From assembly GCA_002499545.1 (NCBI GenBank), contig DAME01000004.1:29498-93497 (forward strand): a stretch of DNA of 64,000 nucleotides, written 5' to 3'. The translations under genes and the position numbers were made by a program. Shown here in pieces: positions 1 to 8,200 of the stretch. The stretch's first letter is position 1. The number at the start of each line of letters is the position of its first letter. Below the pieces are notes generated by a model. The model made no database searches. It saw only the letters and a program-made list of their open reading frames with translations, and was not told the DNA's origin. This DNA comes from Euryarchaeota archaeon UBA88. GTDB taxonomy: Archaea; Thermoplasmatota; Poseidoniia; Poseidoniales; Poseidoniaceae.

Positions 1-788
1 GCATAGACTTTGGCCGTCTCCGGGTCCATAGCAGCGCTCTTACTCAGAGGGGGAAGGTCGTTCGAGACGACTGATTCAATCATCCCGTCATCACTCAGCG
101 TAGCAATTTTGAGTTCTGAATCGGACGCGGAAGCCATCTTGCGTATCGGTGCAACGGGTCGCTGAGCAACCACAGGAGCAGCCTTTGAGGCTGCCAAAAG
201 GGCAGCTTGTCGCTGCTCGAGACGGCGTTCTTTGGCATCGCCACGGCCGAAAAGGCCGGTAACCATGTCAAGGAACGAATCCATAGGACTTTTCCGACGA
301 GTTGAACCGATGGTTGAATCAACTCGTTCGTCATAGTTTACATCACTTGAACGACCACGATTGGACTTACGGATTCGTTCTGATTCCAAAAGCAGGTCGA
401 CTTCGACTTTCTCATCTTCATGGAGTTCCATTTCAGGGGATTCGTTATCGATTGCAGACACGTTTTGAGAAAGAATGACTTCGCCTTCAGGGCCTAAGTC
501 AGAACCGAGAGGGACGTTCGTTTGCCAAACACCTGCTTCTTCCGCATCGTACACTTTCTTCATCGACTTCATAATTTTCGAACGGTGAAATTCATGATCT
601 TTGACCGTCTTGGTTTTTCGGAAAAGGATAATTCCAAGCACTACGGCGATAAGATACCACACATATGCAAGCCTCGGCTCCACCTCAAACATTTGTCGAA
701 GAGGCGTCACTGTCATGTGCACAGTAGCCATCAACAACAGCGGAAGAGCGGCAACACCACGAGCCGTTGCTTGCCTCTCTCGTGCCAT
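1..788 (-). CDS. Two-helix membrane protein, 3' end cut off by window edge
   Basis: An open frame begins at an ATG at 788 and runs leftward without a stop to the window edge, about 262 codons. The N-terminus has two hydrophobic segments (about residues 10-27 and 41-57) separated by a short linker. The remainder is charged and soluble, first acidic, then rich in Arg/Lys/Gln and Ala around residues 165-215. This looks like a small membrane anchor with a cytosolic tail. I recognise no family or catalytic motif. It lies 58 bases downstream of the glycosyltransferase on the same strand, so the two may be cotranscribed. The real C-terminus is outside the window. Confidence 0.7.
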   Translation of the reverse strand, partial: MARERQATARGVAALPLLLMATVHMTVTPLRQMFEVEPRLAYVWYLIAVVLGIILFRKTKTVKDHEFHRSKIMKSMKKVYDAEEAGVWQTNVPLGSDLGPEGEVILSQNVSAIDNESPEMELHEDEKVEVDLLLESERIRKSNRGRSSDVNYDERVDSTIGSTRRKSPMDSFLDMVTGLFGRGDAKERRLEQRQAALLAASKAAPVVAQRPVAPIRKMASASDSELKIATLSDDGMIESVVSNDLPPLSKSAAMDPETAKVY

Positions 789-846
789 AGTACCACCTTT
801 CCCTCATACTCTTCACTCAAGTATGTTGTTACTTGTTGCTGTTGAA

Positions 847-1878
847 TCAACGGTCACTCGGGGCCCTACCGTCCCGAAGAAGTCCGTCAAGTAAGCCGAT
901 AGAAAAACTGCTGTGGAGCATGAGTAGGCAAAGAGGTACTCCAAGAATATTCGTCATTCGCCGTGTTTGGAATGTCGAACGTATGCCCTCTAGTATCAAC
1001 ACTGCACCATACATTGTTGGCAGCACCCAGCCAAATGAAGGAAGGGTGACGGCCATTATCAAACTTAACAACGCACCAATCCACGGGAGAAATTCGATAG
1101 CACTTGCACGTTGGGGGTGGCGGCGTACGACCTTCATCCGCCAAAATCCGTACCTATGTCCCATCCGCCACCATTTCACAATGCCAGTCCGTTTGGTCAT
1201 TGAAACCGATGTGGACGGAGTCCTGTGCAGGCGGTATCCCTGTTCAATCAATCGCATCGATAAATCACTGTCTTGGCTTGTGATAAACGAAGTATCCCAA
1301 CCACCGACTGCTTCCAAAGCGGTTCGCAAATGCATAGCAAACGCTGGTGTCTGGGTAGCGCCGTCTTCCTTGAAAGAAGAGAATTGACCGCTGCCGCTGC
1401 CAAACGGTGAACTCAAGCATGCCTCAACCCATCCTTCTACAAAACCGTGCTCCCCCTTGCGAGGCTCGACACGAACCCCAAGTGCTGCAAGAGGACTAGA
1501 ATCAATCGCTTCGACCCGTTTCCACTCTGCAATTCGTAGTTCGAGATGATTGGCTTCAACCGTAGAATGGCCAATCAATTCCACACAATAACGAACCGAT
1601 GGGGGGAGGAGTGTAAGAGCGAGGTTACGGGCCTCAGCGACGTACTTGCCGGGATTGTCATGCAACTCAATATGGGGTCCGCCACGTTCTTTACTGCGTG
1701 AAATCGCGTCCCTCACCAACGTGGCAGTGCTATCGGTTGAACCGCCATCAAGAACCAGAATCATGTGGTCCGACGAATCAATTGATTGATCCATCAGAGA
1801 ATCAAGGCACGCAACGATGTATTCTGCTTCATTGAGAACTGGAAGAACCGTGCAAATCGACGGTCCATCACCACTCAT
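847..1878 (-). CDS. Family 2 glycosyltransferase, membrane-associated
   Basis: Predicted GT-A fold glycosyltransferase of about 343 aa that moves a sugar from a nucleotide- or dolichol-linked donor, probably during surface glycan or glycoprotein synthesis. The N-terminus has the GT2 signature VLPVLNEAEYI, followed by the acidic nucleotide-binding segment LDGGSTDST. A later SQDSDLSMRL segment fits the second acidic/acceptor region. The last 80 or so residues hold two to three hydrophobic segments, as in ExoA-like enzymes that work at the cytoplasmic membrane face. The frame extends upstream to a TTG at 1929, but the ATG at 1878 sits just before the conserved start of the domain. Sugar and acceptor cannot be deduced. 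The oligosaccharyltransferase elsewhere in this window makes N-glycan assembly a reasonable role. Confidence 0.85.
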   Translation of the reverse strand: MSGDGPSICTVLPVLNEAEYIVACLDSLMDQSIDSSDHMILVLDGGSTDSTATLVRDAISRSKERGGPHIELHDNPGKYVAEARNLALTLLPPSVRYCVELIGHSTVEANHLELRIAEWKRVEAIDSSPLAALGVRVEPRKGEHGFVEGWVEACLSSPFGSGSGQFSSFKEDGATQTPAFAMHLRTALEAVGGWDTSFITSQDSDLSMRLIEQGYRLHRTPSTSVSMTKRTGIVKWWRMGHRYGFWRMKVVRRHPQRASAIEFLPWIGALLSLIMAVTLPSFGWVLPTMYGAVLILEGIRSTFQTRRMTNILGVPLCLLMLHSSFSIGLLDGLLRDGRAPSDR

Positions 1879-1967
1879 GGTAGAACCAGTCGTAACTTGA
1901 CTTTCACCCCTTCGCCTTGAAATGTCCAAAAAGGCATGTTCATGAGTGCGGCACGATAGGAGGCATC

Positions 1968-2483
1968 ATGCAAGAACCAATGCTCCGCCTCAACGGAGTG
2001 AATGAAAACCTCAAGATTCGCGTGGAAACCACGCTGCAAGGTCCAGATTCACCCGGAAAAGTGGCGAAGGCACTCCACGCTTTGTTTCCAGAATTTGCGA
2101 TACCGCACCCCATTATTGAGCCTGAATTAGGCAGTGCAAACGACCAGCATTGGGCGTGTGATCAGGTGCCCCTTGACCACTTTATCCAACAGCTCCACCG
2201 CCAACAAATATTGGATACTGCTTTGGATTACATGTCGACTCACTATGCTGATGGATCAACAATGTTCACCCTCTCACGGCAGGCTGCACTGGCAGGGAAA
2301 GTCGCTTTTCCGTTACCGACAGAGGTCCCACTTGGGGGGGTTATTACCGTTCACTTAGAAGGTGAAACACTTGCAGATTGGTTGGAAGCTGCAACCTGGC
2401 ATCGCGGGCGTGATTCAGTTCCAAAATCAATACACGATGACCGCACTATGTCTGGAGATGGTGAAGCAGTCACGTGGATTTGA
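1968..2483 (+). CDS. UPF0201 family protein (archaeal DUF54, RNA-binding-like)
   Basis: A 171-aa protein matching the archaeal UPF0201 pattern: an N-terminal 'vkirVeTtlqgpdsPgKVakAlhalFPe' type strand-helix unit, then QQILDTALDYM, a GST-F-LSRQAALAGKVAF core and a C-terminal PLGGVITVHLEGETLADWLE segment. In known members these form an RRM/ribosomal L5-like fold and the gene is often near coaE. The function is not established. The ATG at 1968 is preceded by a clear GGAGG (about 1959-1963), so upstream in-frame starts are less likely. It is divergent from the glycosyltransferase and overlaps the 3' end of the convergent peptidase/Nudix gene by 14 bases. About 25 C-terminal residues extend past the usual family end. 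Confidence 0.85.
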   Translation: MQEPMLRLNGVNENLKIRVETTLQGPDSPGKVAKALHALFPEFAIPHPIIEPELGSANDQHWACDQVPLDHFIQQLHRQQILDTALDYMSTHYADGSTMFTLSRQAALAGKVAFPLPTEVPLGGVITVHLEGETLADWLEAATWHRGRDSVPKSIHDDRTMSGDGEAVTWI

Positions 2484-3516
2484 CCAGATAACCCGTCTTC
2501 CTCATCCACGCTACGATTGCTTCATCGTTTCCCAACCAATCCAGAGGAGAATCGTCGAGGATGTTTCGCCATTGAATCGATTGATGTGATGTCCAGTGCT
2601 GTGAGTCCTCGAAAACGGGTGATGTGTCAACCCGGGTGCAAGGTATTGCATGGAGTGCAATGTCCGTATGTGAAAGGCTGTGGAAAAAGGTACCAATGGA
2701 TTGATGGGCCTCTACTATCCAACCGAATTCCTCTCCAATTTCCCTTACAATCGCCGTTTGTTTTGATTCACCAGGCTCCACCTTGCCACCGGGAAACTCC
2801 CATTTTGCACCGTGTACTGCGTCCGGAATTCGCTGTGCAACGAGGTACGAATCTTCGTTGGTTATCAAAGCACAAACAACATTGAGAACAGGCCGGTACA
2901 TCATCCGTTCAAGTATGTCTTCAACCAATGCCGTTCCGTCTTCAACACTGTATTGATCAGGGCCTGGGAGGTGAAGAAAAAAACATGGAATTGATGATCC
3001 AGATTGTGAATCAGGGCTTTGAAGCGTTGAGAGTGTGCGATACATGGTTTCATTGCAGAGAAAAGTCCCCGCATCCTCTGATAATTCCCATTCTGCTTTC
3101 CAATCAATGTTTTGCCATGCCTTGAGGGGGGCGCTGGACCAAACATCGCCGTTACCCGTAAGAGGACTGTCCACGATACGCCGACCATCATTATCCGGGA
3201 TTCGCATGGCGAGACGATCTTGTGCACGAGTTTCAAAACGTGGGATTGAGCATGAGTCGCATTGCCCAATGTGAAGAATTGCATCCCAATGTTCACCATT
3301 CAGCAACCTGTGGGCAATTTCTACTGAACCTGTAGCGTCAACTGACAGAACTTTGGTCTCGATTTGGATGTTGATTGGCACCTCACTATGCTGGCGTAAA
3401 TCCTGCCAGGGGTCGATACATTCGAGTTGTTTGGGAAGTGATTCAACGACATCCTGCGAAATATTCCTTTCATGGGAGCCAAAGGGTTCGAAACCAGTTA
3501 CCAGAACCCGAGCCAT
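2470..3516 (-). CDS. Pyroglutamyl-peptidase I / Nudix hydrolase fusion
   Basis: A 348-aa two-domain protein. Residues 1-205 are a pyrrolidone-carboxyl peptidase (family C15), which removes N-terminal pyroglutamate from peptides: GFEPFG near the start, a segment ending in RIPDNDG that aligns with the bacterial enzyme without gaps and supplies catalytic Glu95, Cys154 in GTFLCNE, and His182 in FLHLP. Residues 208-348 are a MutT-like Nudix domain with WEFPGGKVEPGE followed by REIGEEFGW, a complete GX5EX7REUXEEXGU box, suggesting a nucleoside-triphosphate pyrophosphohydrolase. Both active sites look intact. The ATG at 3516 precedes ARVLVTGFEPFG; ATG 3522 is equally possible, and the open frame upstream does not look coding. 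It converges on the UPF0201 gene with a 14-base overlap. Confidence 0.85.
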   Translation of the reverse strand: MARVLVTGFEPFGSHERNISQDVVESLPKQLECIDPWQDLRQHSEVPINIQIETKVLSVDATGSVEIAHRLLNGEHWDAILHIGQCDSCSIPRFETRAQDRLAMRIPDNDGRRIVDSPLTGNGDVWSSAPLKAWQNIDWKAEWELSEDAGTFLCNETMYRTLSTLQSPDSQSGSSIPCFFLHLPGPDQYSVEDGTALVEDILERMMYRPVLNVVCALITNEDSYLVAQRIPDAVHGAKWEFPGGKVEPGESKQTAIVREIGEEFGWIVEAHQSIGTFFHSLSHTDIALHAIPCTRVDTSPVFEDSQHWTSHQSIQWRNILDDSPLDWLGNDEAIVAWMRKTGYLVKST

Positions 3517-3601
3517 GGACATGCGTAGGTTCACCAGTTTTTGATACCTTGACATGAGGAACAGGGGGCATATTGACAAATGCAGTACACCAGCGCGTGT
3601 C

Positions 3602-3943
3602 ATGGCGCCCGAAGATTCGCAATCAGAGATGGTTGTAGAGGATGAGGCAAAAACCGTTTCCGACACGCGACCGGTGCGGTTGTTCCGTGAAATTTGGAAA
3701 GAATTCACATTTGGAGTTGGTGCTTGGGGGACGTTACGACCACTTTTCACTGCGCTGTTAGCAGCCGTGCCATTTTTATTCTTAGGACAACACGTTAATC
3801 GACGTCATCAAAAAGCCATAGATTGGTCACTGTTACAGATTCCATTGGCTCTCACAATTGTACTGTGGTTTGGCTTATGGCTCTACTCAATTTTTGACGC
3901 TTGGCGTGAGGCGACTCAATTGATTTCACAATCGAGCGACTAA
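3602..3943 (+). CDS. Small two-helix membrane protein, hypothetical
   Basis: A 113-aa protein with an acidic N-terminus, then two hydrophobic segments (about residues 45-62 and 75-95) separated by a short basic loop (HVNRRHQKAI), and a short cytosolic tail. I recognise no family. The start is placed at ATG 3602; the frame extends upstream to 3554 but that part overlaps the divergent peptidase promoter region. The 3' end overlaps the convergent lipoprotein gene by four bases. Confidence 0.6.
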   Translation: MAPEDSQSEMVVEDEAKTVSDTRPVRLFREIWKEFTFGVGAWGTLRPLFTALLAAVPFLFLGQHVNRRHQKAIDWSLLQIPLALTIVLWFGLWLYSIFDAWREATQLISQSSD

Positions 3944-4731
3944 GGTCGCCATAATTGGTTTTCAGCCTCAATTGCACCGCTTGCTAGTCCGGTCAAGTCA
4001 TTGAGGTCGTCTTGGTCAAATTCGGTCGGGATTTCATTATCAAAGAAATTTCCAATGGTTCTGGATTCAATAGCCCAGTACATCACGGATTCTTCATTGT
4101 TTGAGTGGTTAGGATGGTCGCTGTCTTCATGGTCAGCAGGCGAGGTGTAGACAGTATTCACAAGGCCAAGAAGATGCCCAAACTCGTGAATAACAACACT
4201 GTTCTCAACTTTTTCAGCAGACGGACGATTCAGAAAGCCACGTGCTTCTTGAACAGAATCCCCAAAAATCGCTACAGTGGAGGCATCCACCGCAACACCC
4301 AAGACGCTGTCATCGTCGTAGGTTCCAGCAGGGAGAATCATTTGCCAATACAGAGTAGAGCCATCCAGAGGATCGTGTGATTTCAACTCCCACCCAGCAT
4401 CGCGAACGTCTTGTGCACTCCACGAACCGTCACCCGGGAGTTGGGATTCTGTGAGGAGGATTTGAATCCCATTCGGCTTATCACACACCGATTCCAATCG
4501 TTGTTTGAGAAGATCTGTGGTCGAGGATTCGGGCTCATATCCAGGATGGTAATCGATTTCCACGATCATCGACGTATACTTGGAACCATCCAAACATGCA
4601 AGTGTCAGGCTGCCCGGGATTCCGTGATCTTCACCCAGATCAAGGAGATTGTCCGTCCCCATGCAGCCGCTGAGAGCAGGACAAATGAAGAGGATGAACA
4701 GTACGCTCCACGCTTGCTTCTGTTGCGCCAT
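3940..4731 (-). CDS. Lipoprotein zinc metalloprotease, metzincin-like
   Basis: A 263-aa exported protein. The N-terminus has a hydrophobic stretch ending in PALSGC, which fits a lipobox with Cys22 as the lipidated residue. Near residue 184 there is a zinc-binding helix HEFGHLLGLVN (HExxHxxGxxN), and about 30 residues later VMYW, which resembles the metzincin Met-turn. The loop between them is unusually rich in His and Asp. The residue normally giving the third zinc ligand (His or Asp after HExxHxxG) is Asn here, so a downstream His in that loop may be the ligand. I infer a surface-anchored endopeptidase; the substrate is unknown. It is on the same strand as the two giant surface protein genes upstream and the hypothetical at 4767. 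Confidence 0.75.
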   Translation of the reverse strand: MAQQKQAWSVLFILFICPALSGCMGTDNLLDLGEDHGIPGSLTLACLDGSKYTSMIVEIDYHPGYEPESSTTDLLKQRLESVCDKPNGIQILLTESQLPGDGSWSAQDVRDAGWELKSHDPLDGSTLYWQMILPAGTYDDDSVLGVAVDASTVAIFGDSVQEARGFLNRPSAEKVENSVVIHEFGHLLGLVNTVYTSPADHEDSDHPNHSNNEESVMYWAIESRTIGNFFDNEIPTEFDQDDLNDLTGLASGAIEAENQLWRP

Positions 4732-4766
4732 GGTGTAACGAAGCGGTCTTCATTTTCAAACCATTG

Positions 4767-5219
4767 TTACCATTCTTCTGGGATTTCCAGAGGAGAGAAA
4801 AGTTGACCCGGACCTTTGGCCTTGGATAGCTGTTGGCGGGAAAGTGCCTCCCAGGGTCGCAATGCGAGCAAACCCTCGGCTACCGAAGCATCGATTTCGA
4901 CCAGCGTAACGCGTATCAATGTCGCTAAGATGTCCATGCGATCTTCATCGATAATGTTGAATATTTTTTCGAGTTCAAAGGAAAATCCTGTGTCACCTTG
5001 ATCGGCTAATTCAATATCCCAAGGGTGGGTCACAGTTTCAGGGAATTCTTGGCCAGTTGCACGTATGTGCTCGTCAAGCGACCGTGAGAGACCTGCAATG
5101 TGCTTGCTGAGGACCAAACTCACTTCGATGAGTGGCATGTTCAATTGGTTGATGAGGTTGACAACTCGTTCCTGTAGGGTCACCATACCTTCGACCGCAG
5201 AATCTTCTCCGCTTGACAT
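4767..5219 (-). CDS. Hypothetical soluble protein, about 150 aa
   Basis: A mostly helical, acidic, cytosolic-looking protein with no signal peptide or membrane segment. The region from about residue 10 to 50 is predicted helical with hydrophobic heptad-like spacing, so an oligomerising helix is possible. I do not recognise a family. ATG 5219 is chosen over GTG 5225. The start lies about 10 bases beyond the stop of the 1807-aa surface protein gene on the same strand, which suggests cotranscription or translational coupling. The gene is followed 35 bases later by the lipoprotein metalloprotease. Confidence 0.6.
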   Translation of the reverse strand: MSSGEDSAVEGMVTLQERVVNLINQLNMPLIEVSLVLSKHIAGLSRSLDEHIRATGQEFPETVTHPWDIELADQGDTGFSFELEKIFNIIDEDRMDILATLIRVTLVEIDASVAEGLLALRPWEALSRQQLSKAKGPGQLFSPLEIPEEW

Positions 5220-5228
5220 GGACACAAC

Positions 5229-8200
5229 TCACTTTTTCAAAGCCTCAACATACTGCCAGCCGAAGTGTTCCCACTGGTGTTGAGTCCAACCAGCTGGAAG
5301 TCCTGTTGGAGGAAGCGGTGGTGGTGCACGGGGCGCTGCTGCCACTGCCTGAACCGGTGCAGGTTGCTGCACAGTTGGCACAGGGTCTGCTTGGATTGGT
5401 GGTTGTGACAAGGTTAGACCGGCTGGAGGGGGAACGTTGCTCATATCCAATTCGGGGATGGTTTTACCACCGTCGAGTTCTTCCAACACTTCGGCGGTTT
5501 GGTCTTCAGCAGCCACTTCAAAGGCTTCGGAACGGATACGTCTGTTCATGACGAGCATCCACATGGCCATACTCAACGAAAGAAGCGCAATCAAATACAG
5601 AACGATGCTGAAACGACCTTCTTGAGCCTGCTGAGCAAGAGCATCTCCATCACGAATTGTTTCTTCCTTGATGAGTAACGGTGTCAGTGTTTTACGATCC
5701 ATTTCCACTTCATCGACAAGCACAAGGAGGCGGAATTCAAGTGCATCACTGGAAGATCCATCTGCGACGGTGGAAAGCGTTCCAGTGACTGACTGACCGG
5801 CAGTTGCCACCGCATCATATCGAGCTACATCTTGCCAGAAACCACCTTCGACAGCGCGCTGCAGCACGAAAGCAACATCGCCCTTACCACCATCGTTCTT
5901 TACTTCAAAGTTCATACCAACCTCTTGATTTTCAACCGGACTAGGGTCGTCCCACGAAAAGGAACTCATGTCACTATCAAGGTCAATACTTGGTCCAAGA
6001 AGTGCCAAGGACCACGAAGCAATAGGCTCCGAGATTGAATTGCCAATCGTATCGAATGGATTACCCGCTGAATCCGAACCTGAAACCCATACTTCGACGG
6101 TGTAGGAAGGTAGCAAAGTTGTCGCACCGGTATCAGTCAAGTCAAGACTCCCCGTCCAGAAAAATTGACCTCCGAACGGTGTCGTATCAGGAAGAGGGAC
6201 ACTTCCTCGTGAAATTTCTGCTTCACCAGCACGAACTCGGTAGTGAAGGACCGCAGGCTCGTCGAGATCAAACCCGTAATCATCGAGCGTTTCCAACATG
6301 ACCAAAAGGTCACCGCATGCTCCGATTGAGAGTGGTGAACTCGATGAAACATCGTTGAGTGAAATGGCTGAAATAGTTGGCCTCGAGTTGTCGACTGCCA
6401 AACGAACGCGTGGAATAACAGATGTTTCATCAAGTGCAAAACCGGGTAAATCATCCAACCCAAGTCGTAGATCAAGATGGCCCGATGGGACCGAAGGAAT
6501 CAACAAGTCAAGGCTGAATTCACCGTCATCTCGTGTCGATGTGGTCCAAACATTATCGTAGTCACCAAAGGTAACGTCGAAAGCCCCAGCAGGTGCTGGC
6601 GTCTCATCTTCGGAAAACAGTACGCGACCGTTCACTCGAAGTGCTTGACCCGCACCAATGAGAGTTTCATCAAATTCCGTGTTGTAGTGGTTGGTTCCGT
6701 CACGTAACTCTACGGCGCGTATGTGACCGTCCATTGTGTCAAATCTGAAATCATTATCCAAACTCCAAGCATCGTTGCCAAAACCGGCTGTCGATTCGAA
6801 ACACGGAGTCACCTCTCCAACATTACACGGTAAATCAGTCACGCTAATCTTCGGAATTATCAAGGATGCTCCGTCGGTATCAAAAGATTCAGGGAATGTC
6901 CAGGTTAACTGGAATCGTGCTGAAATCTTGATGATGCTGTTGTTTTCTTCTGCAAGACTCACCGATGAATAAAGATTGGACACAGCAATATTGGATGATC
7001 CGGATTCCATGGAAGCAACAGGAGCATCATCCAACCCTTTTGATAGGGTGATGTAAATGGACGATTCATCGTCATCAAAGTCTCCACCAAGGGCGAGTTG
7101 AATGTACTGAATATCTTGCCAACCGTTGCGGTCTGAAAGAACGATTTGGGCAGTGTAGGGTATGCCGGGGTGCAATGGTGCTCCATCATCGTGTCCGAGG
7201 ATGGTTGAGTTGTCGAGATCGAGTTGAGGTTCAAATTCAACTCGGATTTGATAGGTCCCAAGATCGTTGTCCCAGTTGGGTGCTGTTTCGCCCGGCACAT
7301 AGCCACAAGGGAGGGAACTGTCGGGGCATACTGGACCCCCGCCCATTGCAATGGCGTTTTGTTGAGGATCTGATCCGGTCACAAAGTAGGATACTTTCTG
7401 TCCGTGCTGGAGCATGGAGTCATCGATTAGACCATCGAAAATGTTGAGACCACCCGATTGAGTATCGGGCGAAGAGAGGGTCTTGAGTTCGTATTCGTCA
7501 CTGTTGGGAAGACCGTCAAAGTTGTAATCACTGCATCCAATGGCTTCACTTGCTTTGCATCCAATCCAATAATTGAGCGTCAATTGCGTTGGAGGGTCGA
7601 CTGAATCCTGAACGATAACACTGACTGCTTGTCCGCCCGGAGCAGGTGGTCCTGCATGGCGTTCAGAGCCATCAGACGGAGTTGACGAGAGTACCAGAGG
7701 CGAGTTTCCATCAAGGATTAGTCGAATGGTATTGTATCCTGCATTGGTGTAGGTTGAGCCGTTAGGTGTGTCAACGGCTTCAACATAGAACACCATTCCA
7801 CCAGGCTCCGATTGAATTGGTGACTTGAAGGTAATGTTGTACTCTCCAAATGCTGGATTTTGCTCCTGAGCAAGCACCATAGGCTCGCCAATTGGATCGC
7901 CATCATAGGTCACGTTCTGACCCAAAACTCGCAATGAAAATTGCCCTGCAAGAGGTGAAAGTTGGGAATTTTGGAAGTGGATTCCTCCGGTGAATGAAAG
8001 ATTGAAACCGCCTCTTACCCAGTCCAAAGAATACAACTCTCTACCGGTCTCTTCAAAGACACGAAGACCGTCTAATTGTATGTCGTTTTCAATCACGAGG
8101 TCCAAGCTTTCAGTTTCCCAAGCCGTAACGGCCAGCCCGAGGTCATCTTCAACAGAAACGAGTGCTTGGGTGCCCGATTCGTCATCCCACGACCAGTTTA

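Noticed and set aside
833..1387. Plus-strand open frame of 184 codons
   Set aside because: It lies wholly antisense to the glycosyltransferase, whose motifs are clear, and it resembles no family.
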